From: Auricularia sp. M13
Taxonomy: Eukaryota; Basidiomycota; Agaricomycetes; Auriculariales; Auriculariaceae
NCBI GenBank assembly: GCA_037042915.1
Contig: CM073197.1
Span: forward strand, 2,914,001-2,978,000
Length of the DNA: 64,000 nucleotides
Direction of reading: 5' to 3'
The translations under genes were made by a program, and so were the position numbers. Below the pieces are notes generated by a model. That model made no database searches. It saw only the letters and a program-made list of their open reading frames with translations, and was not told where the DNA came from. This document shows positions 34,220 through 48,817 of the stretch, in pieces. The first letter of the stretch is position 1. Every line of letters starts with the position of its first letter.

Positions 34220-36020
34220 ACCGAAGTCTCCAGAGACATAGGACGTCACGAGAGCGAGAACAGTTCAAACCGGGCGCAGGCCTCTCTCTGAGGCCTGTGT
34301 TTGGAACATCGGACCGCTCGCGGGTGCTACCCTCCCGCTGGTGAAAGAATATGTGAAGTAGCACTGTGTTTTATATCGACTCGGAGATGCATGACCATGC
34401 ACGGCTCACTGCTGCTTACACGCACTGAGGTTCACCGTTCGCAACACGTCGCCGCCATCTCGAACATCGATGCAAGTCCGAATGTTGATGCAGCTTGAAG
34501 GCGAAGAAGCCAAAGTCTCCGCTGTCGGCGCGACGGCCGTTCGGGTGAACTTGGGCAGAGCTAAATCTGCTGCGTCGGAGGACTCTCTGACGTCAACGCC
34601 TCGACAATCGTGCACACTGTGGATGAATTCTACGTTGCAGACCAGTCTACAGCAGCGCAATCAAAGGCTCCGGAGGCATAGGACGTCACGAGAGCGAGAA
34701 CAGTTTAATCCTGGCCTGCACACCCGTGTGGGTTGGGAACTTCGGACCGCTGTTGGGTGTTACCCTCCCTCTGGTGAAGGACTTCGTCAAGTCTCACTGT
34801 TTTTCGTACTAGTATGAAGCATGCACGGCTCACTGGAGCTTGCGCACACGGAGGCTCGGCGTTTAGCATCGGTTGCTCGATATCGATGCAATGGCGCAAA
34901 AGCTGAGGGCAGTTGAGCATTCTCGTGCTCACGTCGAGCGAACTACCAAAGGCTGCAACATCGAGCGACAGTTTTGCGCACTGTGAACGCACTGTAAATG
35001 GCAGACCAGCCGAACACGAGTGCGGTCTCAATCCCCAGAGACGCAGGATGTCACGGGAGCGAGAACATTTCAATCCTGGCTCAGGTCTTGGTACCTGGGT
35101 CGGGCACTTTGTCCCAAAAAGTGCAAGTTGGCTATGAGGATTGACCAAGTGTGATGAGTCCTGATAACAGGGTCAGCCGACCCCCTACCTGATCAAACAG
35201 CTTCAGGGGGTATACTCGCTTATAGGCCTATTATACGGCTGACAAGGCCGATACAAGTTTATAATGCGGACAAGGCGGATAAGAGCTGATCAGCCGCCCA
35301 GCCCGATATTACGAAAACTCCCCCAGCTACCGCTCCTATGCGGCAGCTGGGTCTTACTTTCTGTATTTACGGTTGTACATTTACTACTTACTGGTATTAC
35401 TAACTAGGGTACATTTTCTATACTTACTCCAGGTTGTACATACATGACTTTATATTTCTAACTTAGCCTGGATTTGAACCAACGGCTTGCCTGTTGGCCA
35501 CACGCGCCCTCGCGCGAGCTACCAGTTAGGCTATTACGCCAATTGTCTGTAAGGGTGGAGCAAAGTATACATGCCCGCTCCACCGCTCCACCGGACCTCC
35601 GCTCCATTGAACCGCGGCTCCCCTTCCTCCTGGAGGCCCCCCAAGCACCATGTCATGACTGGCCTGAGCTCTCAGTAGCTGGGACTTGAGTGAACAGGTA
35701 CTGGGGGTACTTGTTGCTGGTGAGGGTTGATCACCTCTGATGAGGCCTTATCCCAGGCCGCAGAGCTCTGATCAGGCCTTGATCAGCGCCGGTCACCGCT
35801 TATCACTCCACATTGACGAGTTATCAGTACATACCAGGTCTTATAGGCGCTTAAGGCATCTCATAGGTGCATATAGGCATGTATCACGATACATAGTGCT
35901 CTGATAAGAGCATAATCGCTGATCACCGATTTGCGATTTTTGGGACATTCGGACCGCTCTTGGGTGCTTTCCCTGAGTCCTTCTAGTGAATGACTTCGCG
36001 CTGTGCTTTGCACAATGTGA
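34220..36020. repeat. Degenerate repeat family, at least four partial copies
   Basis: Shared blocks occur near 34230, 34668 and 35040 (CATAGGACGTCACGAGAGCG and variants) and near 34300, 34735 and 35940 (GGAACWTCGGACCGCTSGCGG-like, followed by a CCCTCCC.CTGGTGAA block). Spacing between the first copies is about 430 bp. No coding potential was recognised. The tRNA-like element at 35162-35826 splits the array and appears to be a later insertion. Confidence 0.6.
35162..35826 (-). mobile_element. tRNA-derived non-autonomous element (SINE-like), with short inverted ends
   Basis: On the minus strand at about 35545-35463 there is a tRNA-like head with an A-box-like TAGCCTAACTGGTAG and a B-box GGTTCAAATCC. 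The acceptor arms do not pair, so it is not a working tRNA gene. The 665-bp block is bounded by TGATAAC and GTTATCA inverted ends; whether those are true element ends is uncertain, as no target duplication is visible. The interior left of the tRNA head is AT-richer and non-coding. Confidence 0.45.
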
Positions 36021-36029
36021 TATATGTTG

Positions 36030-36380
36030 CTCGGGAGCTTGCGGTGAGCGCAAAAACCAGCTGCACTGGGCCCGGCATCGAGTGGTGGTTGAGAGTTGTT
36101 AGAGATTATCAGCATGATTTTCTGCAAGAATCCATGAGTATCCATTGAAGGTGGCACAATACAAATCTCGGTGGCACTCTCTCATGCATTACAAACGATA
36201 TTCCTTCAATAGGTGAATAGTCTGAATGGTGGTGCTGAGATTTGTTGACAACCACCCTCAAATTATTGTCGTGCATTCTTGCAGAAACTCATGCTAATAA
36301 TCTCTTACAAATGACAACCACTTCACTATCCCGGGTCCAGTGCTGGCATTTCGCAAGACGGTGCCGCAGCAGAGAAGAAG
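36030..36380. mobile_element. Fold-back (long inverted repeat) element
   Basis: A left arm from about 36060 (CACTGGGCCCGG ... AGAGATTATCAGCATGA ... TTTCTGCAAGAAT) is matched by an inverted right arm ending near 36345 (ATTCTTGCAGAAA ... TAATAATCTCT ... CCGGGTCCAGTG). Arms are over 100 bp with roughly three quarters of bases matching, leaving a short centre. No coding sequence. Consistent with an old MITE or fold-back transposon; the outer edges are blurred. Confidence 0.6.
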
Positions 36381-39300
36381 TCAGGATGTCCTTTCGCGTG
36401 CGCGTTGTTTCAAAGGAACAATGCTGGAACGATTTGCCGTGGTCATGACTTCAGCTGATGATCTTCACTCTGAATGGCTTTGGGACGCCGGGGTAGCCAA
36501 GGGCTCGCTTGCAGCCCGAGAGTGAAGCACACGTGGACTGGAGTTGCTCAATGATCTGCGCAGATATCAGCGCCAGAAGACGCTTTCTGAGTGTCAGGAG
36601 CGTGCGACTCGACTGAACACGGAGAACTTCAGCGGAATTCCCAGCCCATCCGCGCTCAATATATGCACGGGAACGGAGCCTGATACGGCGCATGCGGGCG
36701 TGAGAGCGAGGCACATGCAGGCACGCGTAAATCGCGCTTCTTCGGACCTGCATCTCCGCAACTGAGGTGAGACGGGGACTGGTAGCCAGGCGCATTAGAA
36801 GCCGCCGCGTTGTTTCCTCGCGTGCCTGGGCTCGGCCTGGCTAAATGAATCAGTGATTTATGACCTGCCATTGTGACCTGAGCACGAAGGGAATATCTTG
36901 CGCCGTCTGCACGCGAGCCGCGCAAGGTCCGGCGGTGTCAACCTGTCAGTGTCAAGCATGCACAAACAAACCACCGGAACGCGGAGGCATATCTCGCTGG
37001 TGTTTGCGCATCGATTAGCAGCGCCAGGCGTGGAATGCAAGCTTGTCTTGCAGCCCGGGGCGATAACGGGAGGGCACTTGCCGCGGAACGCGCGTTTGCG
37101 CTCAACGCAATGCAAACGGTGTCTGGGGGCCCGCACTGCGATCACTGATCAGAACTTGCGCGATCTGAACTTGCCCGCTTCTGGATGTGAAGCCCAGTTC
37201 GGCGCTTGCGTGATCACATGGACCCCTCATTGGATCGCGCCTCTCGCAAGGCAAATTCCGCGAATTTCGTCCGCGCGCGAAGGTGGGACGTAGGAACCAC
37301 CGACCTCTTACGAAACGCGCTCTGATGGACGTGCCAGATGCGGTTTGGTCGCGAACTTGACTCGGGGGCTGCTGAGAAATGAAATTGACTCCCTGAGATC
37401 CTGAGATTAGAGATCAGGAATCTAGGGGTACATGTGCAATTGATCCCGCGACTCCCTTTGTGCTCAATCGGGCTGATCAGCTGATTAGCGGACCACAGTT
37501 GCATGAAGTGCGAAACGCTTGCGTTGCGGGGGGGGGGGGGGGGGGACAACGATGTCACAGCGAACAACGAGCGGACGGTTCCAGAGAAGCCAGGAGCTGG
37601 CGCGGACGAAATCATGACGGCACGTGCAGTCGTGCATGCAAATCACCGTCAGGTTGGGATTTCCGGAAGAACAGACCTGCTCCAGTGTTCCAGTTCCGGA
37701 TTGACGTCGCTTAGGATAGCGGTCCCAGGAGTCCTGGAGGTTGGGTCCTGCTGATCGTCACCGTAGCAATGGTGCAACTTGAACTCGTACCCCATCCCCG
37801 CTCATCGACGTCGACCTCACCGCGCACCGTTGTCAGGTACCCGTGGATGAGGGAGGACGCGCAATGCACAGGCCGCAAGAACCACCTCGCACACGTTGCA
37901 CAAAGGACGCGAGTTCTTTACTCCCGATTGTGACCTGTGAGTGGCACTTCGCGCAATCCCGCGGCGGGTGCTGTTTTACCCTAGCCTGGCTACCGGAGAA
38001 GCGTGACACATGAGCGATAATTGCCGGAGCAAGGCAGTCGCAGCACAATAGCTGCCGATCGGGTCTGGCGGGGTATTTAATCCGCGCGGAGCACGAAGTG
38101 GGTTTGCTCACTCTCCCCTCCTCTCCTCTACCTGCTCATGGTCACCCCGCGCGACAGCTCGAGCGTCCCCGCAACCGGGGCGTACGGCGTCCGTCTCGCT
38201 CAACCGAGGTGCGCAGCAGCCGTCGGCGTCGCCGTTGCTCGTCGCTGACCTTAGCCACTGTTGTGCACCACCACCACCTCGCGCTCACCGTCCTCGTCGT
38301 CCACCTCGCCGGCTCCATCTTCGATATCCCGCATCGACCAACCCTTCCGCGACTTCATCCATGGTGCCCGTGGCTCAGAGCCGTCGTCGGTGCGTGGTTC
38401 GGCATGTGCCGGTGTTCGTGGCTAACGCGCTCCTTGTGCTCCGTCGCCATCGGCATCCCTCTCCGCCACCAACCCCCATCTACACTCCATCTCCGCCATC
38501 GCCGTCGATACCCGACACCTACTTGCCCATACTTCGCGCTTGCCCTCCGGCTCGTGATGGAACAATAGGTCAGCTCTATCTAGGACCCTCGTCGTCGACC
38601 ACCACTTGCTGACGTCGTTCGACAGACCCGCTGTTGCGACAGTCCTGCTTGACATGCTACATTCGTGTAGTTCTTGTTATAAGCATTATGCCACGCTGAC
38701 CTGCACATTCAACTCTGGCAAATGCGGCACTGGTCACACATGTTCGTTGGGTCGTTGCACACTCTTGGCATGGCTGACCATCGCGACTGCAGGACGACGG
38801 CGGATGCGTCTCCTTTATGGAGACAAGTCCCGGACTGGCCGCGAGCTTCGAGCCGCGATCTCCTCAAGACCGACGGACGTGCGTCTCTGTTCCATGCTGG
38901 GCAGCGCGGCACTCACCCAGGCTGGCGCAGGACGATGACGGAGGACCACAATGAAGCAAGGCCTCCCGCGCCGTACGTGCCCATCTCGCTCGCCGTCCTC
39001 GTTCATCGCTGACGTGCGCGCTCGCAGCGCAAGTGCAGGGACAGCGGAATCCAACCAAGGGCGTCGCATGGCGGCACGTGGCAGAGACACAGTGGAGCTC
39101 TGAAGTCGGGCGAAATTCCACGGTGGCTGGCTGAGCGCGCGTGGCACCTCGAGAAGCCTGAAGGTGTATCGCTACAGGATAGCGGTACGCGCGGAAAGGC
39201 AAGCCGTACGCGCAGCCGGTCCCTGGGAGGAGGCTCGGCGGACGGCAGACACACCGCGCCCAAACCCTATCACGGTGGATTCGACAGCGCCTGTGGGCCG

Positions 39301-40942
39301 CAAGACGCAAGACCACGGGCGGTTCAGTGATAAAGCTGAACGATTAATTGGGGCATGGTCCCCAGCCGACACCACGACGCAAGACATGAACAGCAAGAAA
39401 CGCCAACGATGCACGAGCAAGACACCCCACGAGGCGAGCAAGACACCCAACGAGGCGACCTCAAGAACAGGATCCACGACGTGCGATGTCAAGAGGACAA
39501 GACAGCAAGACTACGGCAGCAAGACCGCAAGACGTCAAGACCAGCGGATATACCTTTTTTTATTGGGATTTTCCTGGATTTTCGGGCTCGGTGCGGCCAT
39601 TAACGCACCAGATAGGAGTGACCTGCGCGACCATGGGGCATGGCGCGTGGGCGCGGACCCCGGGGCGGGATGGGTGGGCGCCGGGGTGGGGCAAGTGGTG
39701 CGGGGGCAGGGATGTAGTGTGGGGCCCTCCACCAACCGTCTGCGTCGTCTCCGGTCAAGTGAGTACTCTTGTCGCTGCGCGATACGACGATGATGGCTGA
39801 TGATGTGCACTGGCAGGGCTCAAGCTGCAAGGCCTCAAGACTGTCGTGTCGTGTCTGATGTTTTGGATTTGGCTCTCCTTGGCTTCGTGGCTCGGTTTCT
39901 CGTTCTCGTTCTGTTTGTGAGTGCGCTCGCTGACTCGGACTCGTCGCTCGTGCCGGTGCTGGGACCAGTGACTCGTGAGTGGATCACATGAGCGTTGTGT
40001 GCTTGACAGTCGGCGCGGAAGATCAGGCCGCACGGTGCGTCCTTCGCTCATCGCTTCCATCGCCGCGGCCAGTTGCTAATGCGGGCGCGCAGATGGTTTC
40101 GGCTGATGCTTCAAGACTGGATTGGCTCGTTCTCGCGTTGATGATCGTATTCGTGAGTGTGTTGTATGAGCTTTGTGTTCGTGACCGCCGGCGTGGAAGT
40201 CCCAGTTGCAACGTACGTCCTTCGCCGCCATTACTTTCCCGCGCTGCCATATACTGACGTTCGCGCGCAAGTCTCCTCTTCAAGCCCAAAACCGAAGATT
40301 GAAGATACATTGCCCCGGCCGTCTTCAAGACCACAGGCTTGAAGGCGGCCGGGGTTACCACTTAGAGCGGGGCAAGTGGTCTGGTGCGAGGGCTAGTGGC
40401 GGGCGCCCAGACCGGGGTGGGAGGGTGGGGCGAGCAAGGTCTGCACACTTTCTGCGCCTGCTGCTACCGATATGCTGACGGGCGCGGAGCATATGCGTGC
40501 ATCAAGACGTCGTCCATCCGCCCGTCCTCGAGTGAGTGTTTTCTTCGCTGCGTCTGTTAGATGGCGCTGACGTGGACGTCGACAAGCCCGCTAGCTGTCC
40601 GGATATGTGCACACTGCTGGCTGCGAGAGCTGCCACAGAACCCGAAGAGGAGACACTCTGCATATGTAGCCAGTCGTGCTTTCTTTGTTGTCGCCAATGC
40701 AGTCGCGTTCATCGCACAGACCATAGCACGTTCGTCCGCTTGAGCTTCCAAGTTGCGCTACCAGTTAGAAAGAGCCCGAGCAAAGGCCAAGAAACGTCGT
40801 CGCCGTCGTTCCCGCCAGCGTCGAGCATCGAGCGGAAAGAACAAAGCAAGAGCAAGTTGGTCCCGGCGGCTCGTACCGCATCTATGCACGGCACGCCAAG
40901 CCAACGGTGACGGCGATTGCATCTTGCCTCCAGCGTCGACGA
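36381..40942. other. Gene-poor region with low-complexity sequence
   Basis: About 4.5 kb with no convincing gene. It contains an 18-base G run at 37528-37545 and low-complexity Ser/Pro/His frames at 38.1-38.6 kb. There is a CAAGACA-type short tandem repeat at about 39380-39545. Two degenerate copies of a block of about 680 bp (GGGCAAGTGGT marker at about 39690 and 40370) include GTGAGT...CAG-like intervals similar in style to segment X. Confidence 0.4.
37528..37545 (+). repeat. 18-base poly-G run
   Basis: An uninterrupted run of 18 G. Such runs are rare in fungal nuclear DNA, can form quadruplexes and are error-prone in sequencing. Confidence 0.8.
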
Positions 40943-41312
40943 ATGGGAGCTTGTTTCTCGAGCCCAGCGGCCAAAGGCAAAGGTCAGCGTCTCGCCGAGC
41001 CGTCGTCGTCGTCATCCGCTGCGAAGCCGAGCGACCCGCGCCAGGCCGCGCTCGCCGCTGCTGAAGCTCGCCAGAAAGCCGTGCGTCCTGCGATACGCTA
41101 GACGTAGCTTGCACTGATCATTTAAATTGCTCTTTTAGGCTCAAGGACGCGGTGCACCGCGCAAGGGCGAGTTATCTACGAAGCTTGCGAGCGCTGGGCC
41201 GACGAGCGCCGGTGCTGGCAGTGGCCAGGACTTGCCTGAGCGTATTGTGGTATGTGGTATAGCTGACACGAGCGTTGACCGGGCTCATCTGAGCCCCATA
41301 TAGTACGACTGA
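40943..41312 (+). CDS. SVIP-like small Cdc48/p97-binding protein with VIM motif
   Basis: Three exons, 40943-41080, 41139-41249 and 41304-41312, give 85 residues; the last exon is just TAC GAC TGA. The start is the ATG of MGACFSS, which provides a Gly2 for N-myristoylation and Cys4 for palmitoylation. Residues 33-43 (RQAALAAAEAR) fit the VCP-interacting motif R-x5-A-A-x2-R exactly, and a basic helix with GAPRKGELSTKL follows. This is the layout of small VIM proteins such as SVIP, which anchor to ER membranes and inhibit or recruit the Cdc48/p97 segregase in ER-associated degradation. The family match is by motif and length. It converges with prp4 on the opposite strand. Confidence 0.72.
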
Positions 41313-41675
41313 GCATTGGTTGGGCTACGAGAATACCCTGCACTATTACCCTGCACGCACGCTCACAGCTGCTGTACATCATCAGATCTCTGGCACATTT
41401 TCAACGTGAATCTACACAGTATTAATTCAACATGCCCCTGCTGCCACGGACAGTCCTCAGTCTGCGCTGCTGCAAATTTTGCCGTTTGAACTTTGAACAC
41501 AAATGCTCAGTGTTCGTTCGATACCTTCGTCAACTGCATCATGACCAAGTTTTCTGCGACTGTGTGTATCGAGACGACGATATTCGTATTCTAAAACACC
41601 AGATTCGTATACTGAGAAAAGAGAACATTTAAGCATCAAGGCGCAATCCAGCGAGCAGCGTGAGGCCACATGACA

Positions 41676-44854
<3,179 letters not shown>

Positions 44855-45406
44855 CGACGTGCTGGCCGCGATTCTGAGGACCGCACGAAGAAACCGGGGC
44901 GCGCGGTGGGTGAAAAAGGGTGATGATGGGGGTTATGGAGGCCTGGCAGCGTTAGAACCAGACTGGAGGACGGTGCGGACAGCTAGAGCCAAAGGCTGAT
45001 GGTATGCAGCGATGACACAGTGTCGGAGTTGCGGACAAAACAGGCGCAAAGACAAGCTCGGCTTTCCGTGCAGTAATCACCGTACTTCAGGCCGAGGACA
45101 CCTCCCGCATAGTGTGCTCGTCCCTCCGGTCAAGCTAAATATCGGAATGAATGCCTTTGATATTTTACTAGCTTTTATAGCATCAAAAACTCGCTCGGCC
45201 TGAAATTTGGACTCCGCGGCATCAGTTCCTTCCCGTCCATCACGCCTCTTTGCAGCAGTTTCGTACTTATCCAAGGCTTAGGCTATTCAGTCTATGTTCC
45301 ACAACATACAGTTGTAATCCGTTTTGGATTAGTGGGCTCGGACCGGTCTCTCCCACACGATGCTGCGACAAGATGACTTTCATTTTGAAACTGTCGAGAC
45401 CACGGA
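44855..45406. other. Intergenic, prp4 promoter side
   Basis: About 550 bp without a recognised gene. It separates prp4 from the MITE-like element. Confidence 0.4.
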
Positions 45407-46199
45407 TATGGCGGGCGGATGTGGACAAAAGGTAGCAATTCCATTCCCCTTCACGTTCCCGCATAATTCCTTCATGATTCCCGCACAATTCCCTCATAAT
45501 TCCTGCACCATTCCTGCACCATTCCTGCATGATTCCTGCACCTTTTCTCATTTTATGCGGTAATCATGCGGTATATGTGCGGGAAGACTGCAGGAAGCGT
45601 GCGGGATTTTACCCAATCATGCGGGATGATCACTGCCACAATCCCGCATGCATCCTGCATGATCGCTGTGATCTTCCTGCATGGTTCCCACATGGTGTAA
45701 GACATTGCTCAAGTTGAGCAAACATTTCTCCTGCAGCCTTCCCGCATGGCAGAGAGAGATCAAGAAGGATTGGGATGGTGGCAGTGCTAACCATGCCAGA
45801 AAAAGACAGAACCGTCCAAAAACTGGCATGAGTGGCACTGCCACCAGATGTACAAAGCTCAAAGTCTCCGAATAGACTGATCTTCTGTGTTTGTTTTTCG
45901 TCCAATGGGTACAGTACACCTGTATGGCCCAGCATTAATTGCGACATCAATCCGAAACTTGGCATTTACAGGGAACAAAGCAGTGCAAATTCAGTACAGG
46001 TACTACAGGACCACTGCGGGATCAGTGCAGGATGTGAATGCGGGATGGACACAGGATTTAGGATGAGATAAAGGGTATCAAGTAAACTTATATGCGGGAA
46101 TCATGCGGGAATCGTGCAGGAATCATGCGGGAATAGACGTGAACGATAGACGAGATGTTAGCCTGTTTGGCACCCTTTTGTCCACATCCGCCCGCCATA
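45407..46199. mobile_element. MITE-like DNA transposon with long terminal inverted repeats
   Basis: Terminal inverted repeats of at least 25 bp begin TATGGCGGGCGGATGTGGAC at both ends and continue ACAAAAG. The 793-bp element is flanked by CACGGA on both sides (45401-45406 and 46200-46205), read as a 6-bp target duplication. Subterminal regions carry many ATTCCTGCA or TGCGGGAAT repeats in opposite orientation at the two ends, a common transposase-binding arrangement. The centre is unique and has no recognisable transposase, so it is non-autonomous. It stops 10 bp before the start codon of the kinase pseudogene. Confidence 0.82.
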
Positions 46200-46209
46200 C
46201 ACGGAGGAC

Positions 46210-47745
46210 ATGCAGGACTATTTCCCTGGTGGATTTCATCCCATCATTCTGTGAATCGTCCTCCGCAACCCCCAGCTGGATGGCGGTCCTGGATACCGTA
46301 TCATGCACGAGCTCGGCTTCGGCGCATCTGCCACCGTTTGGCTTGCGGAGCAGAGCGAGGCCAAGGCCTTGGTCTCCGTCAAGGTCTCCAGAGCCGATTG
46401 CGATCCGGCACATGAAATAGACATGCTCAAGACCGCCACGAAATCCGCGCATGCGGAAAGCAACATCATCGCGCTGCTCGACGCTTGGACATTCGACGGC
46501 TCCAACGGCACGCACTCCGTCCTCGTCACGGACCTCGTCGCGCCATTCCGGTCCATCCGTACGCCATGCTCACCGGAGTGGCGAAAAACAACCGCGCGGG
46601 GACTCGTCCGCGCGGTCCAACAGCTACATGCCGCGGGCATAGTGCACGGCGGTGCGTCCGGGCATTCTTCGCTGCCTAGATCGAGCTCACTGTGTTCCTC
46701 AGATCTACACACTGGAAATGCCAGCGTAGCCCTCCCTCAGCTCGCGCAGCAAGACCCGGAGCGATGGCAGCCCTCGGTCCTCCCAAGGTCATTGTCGTCC
46801 TGCCCGTATCCACTGCCCACCAGACGGCCTCTCTCCCCGCCTATGTGGTCGAGCAGGGCAACGTAGCCGATTATTACGCAAGTATTAATACGGACCAGCC
46901 GCCCCATACTCTGGTCTTTGACTTTAGTGCGGGTGCGCCAAATACCGACGCACCTAGGTTGACAGTTTCTGATAGGCCTGAAAAAGCTCACAGGATAGGG
47001 GAACAGGCCAGAGAACTTGAAATTGCAGCGGATATATGCGCACCTGAGGTTGCGTTCGCTTATTGCCATGAGGGACGCAAGAATCGTCCTGTCGACGCCG
47101 CGGCCGATATCTGGGCTCTCAGCATCACTGTGCGCAGTGAGGTCGTCGGGTCGTGAATAGCTGACTTTGAGTTTCTACATAGATATTCGAAATCATTGCC
47201 GGTTCGCCGCTCTTCTACAGCGTGGGGGTCGGCCCTATACCTTCCTGCGCCGTCGAGTTGGCGGGTTATGTCCCCACGGAGTGGAAGGCTCATCGGGCGG
47301 CTTTTCACTTACCAAAGGACGTATCGCCAGCAGGGCAGAGATGTTTTGGGCCGAGAAGCGCAAAATGCTTCGGCCGTACTGCGTGGACGACGATGACGCC
47401 GACAGACTCGTTCAGTTACTGAGAAGGATCCTCAAGCTCTATCCCGCCGCACGCCCATCTCCTGACAAAGTGGTCGACGACCTATGGTTTACGGAGCCTG
47501 TGGCAACTGCACCGGTAGACGTTTCTAGTGAGCCCTGGCCTGACCCGGGGCCCTCGCCGTGGTCCTCCGAATTGCCTCTGCCAACGGTTTCCGGCGGTCC
47601 AAAGGTAGCCCCGGGCTATCCATTCCCGTTACCGCAATGGCTGCTTCAGGGAAGCGCAAAACGACTCGTCAACACCAGACGTCCGGCCTCACCACCGCCC
47701 TGCCAGAGCAGTGCGACGGTCGCAGAGAAAGAGACGCCGGAATGA
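46210..47745 (+). pseudogene. SRPK-like fungal protein kinase, decayed
   Basis: Starts MQDYFPGGFHPII, as in the large SRPK-like kinase family of mushrooms, then hits TGA at 46252. The P-loop region HELGFGASATVWLA, the lysine strand ALVSVKVSRAD, ARGLVRAVQQLHAAGIVHGD and LHTGNASVALPQL are clear. The downstream lobe has ADIWALSIT, EIIAGSPLFYSVGVG and DDADRLVQLLRRILKLYPAARPSP. Introns at 46652-46702 and 47130-47182 have normal splice sites. Besides the early stop and frame change near the N-terminus, frame changes are needed near 46757 and near 47330 to follow the family sequence. So at least three lesions make it a pseudogene. It sits between a MITE-like element directly upstream and an LTR element 48 bp downstream. 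Confidence 0.8.
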
Positions 47746-47793
47746 CCTGAAAAGCCCCCCAGCTAGATCCCAGCGATGTCGCGTTGCGGTACT

Positions 47794-48817
47794 TGTCACG
47801 GTGTGCTGCATACACCACCGACCAGGAGGCGTAGCCGACCAGGAAGGGTACTCAGGAGGGGAAGGTCGAACACATAATAGACCAGATCCAACCTAGGGTA
47901 CATCCGAGGGCAATCGCCGGTACATATAGTCCGATCGGAGGCAAACCGGATCCGAACGCTCCGGACAACAAAGGAAGCCAACCAACACCAAAGAGAGGTC
48001 CGGAAGCGATGGGAAAGGCATCGGGGAAGTCACCGAGGGTAATCGGGAGCCAGTGGAAGCAATGGGGGGTAAAGGGAGTCAAGGGAGGGTCAAGAAAGAG
48101 TGAAGCGTCGCGCCGAAGGCGCAGAACGACTCCGGACGAAGGGGATAAAGGATGTCCTTGCCTATGGAGGGTATCGGGCGGGTATCCGAGACAGACCGAG
48201 GTGTCCTTGCATGTATGCACGCACCGACACCGGGGGCGAAAGGCGCCGACGCAATGGCGAGCGCAGCAGCGAGCGCAACGCGTCGGCGAGCGAGGTACAA
48301 GCGCACCACCCAACAATCAACACTCCCACTCCATCCGGACAGCCTCCGGACCATGGACCATGCCGCACGCGGACCGAGGAGAGTGTGGCGGCTGAGGTCC
48401 GAGGTGCCGGAGCAGTCGAGCATCCAGGGGACAGAGGGTGAAGGATGTATGTCGGCACGATCGTTGCAGCTTCACCTGTACTCCCAGCGCACACCGGCCA
48501 TGCAGGGCAATACCCGAGGTGTGGTGTGCGGCATCTCCGAAGGTGTAGGCCGTAATGTGACACCGAGGAGACGGACCGACGAACGGCTGCACGCTGGTTG
48601 GAAACCAACGCAGCGGTGATCGACAACAATGGCAATAGCACGTCGCATCCAAGGACCGAGGTTGACAGGGGTCCGGTGACGCCGAGAAAAGGTAGCCGAG
48701 GTGCCAGCGGTCCGGAGAGGCATGCGGAACGGGTATATCGGTCCGACGGAGCGGGTGAAGCGGCGAAAGAGATCCAACGGAAGCGGCGTATGGGCAAGAT
48801 CGCCGCGCACCGTAACA
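47794..48817 (+). repeat. Left LTR
   Basis: 1024 bp, near-identical to the right LTR at 51136-52158. Confidence 0.85.

Noticed and set aside
35463-35545. Functional tRNA gene on the minus strand
   Set aside because: Promoter boxes are visible but the acceptor and T stems do not pair properly; better read as a tRNA-derived element.
38098-38568. 156-codon plus-strand open frame
   Set aside because: Low-complexity Ser/Pro/Arg/His sequence, overlapping frames equally open, no splice or domain support.
39979-40257. Small membrane protein (92 codons with one hydrophobic stretch)
   Set aside because: Within degenerate tandem repeats with splice-like intervals; no independent support for translation.
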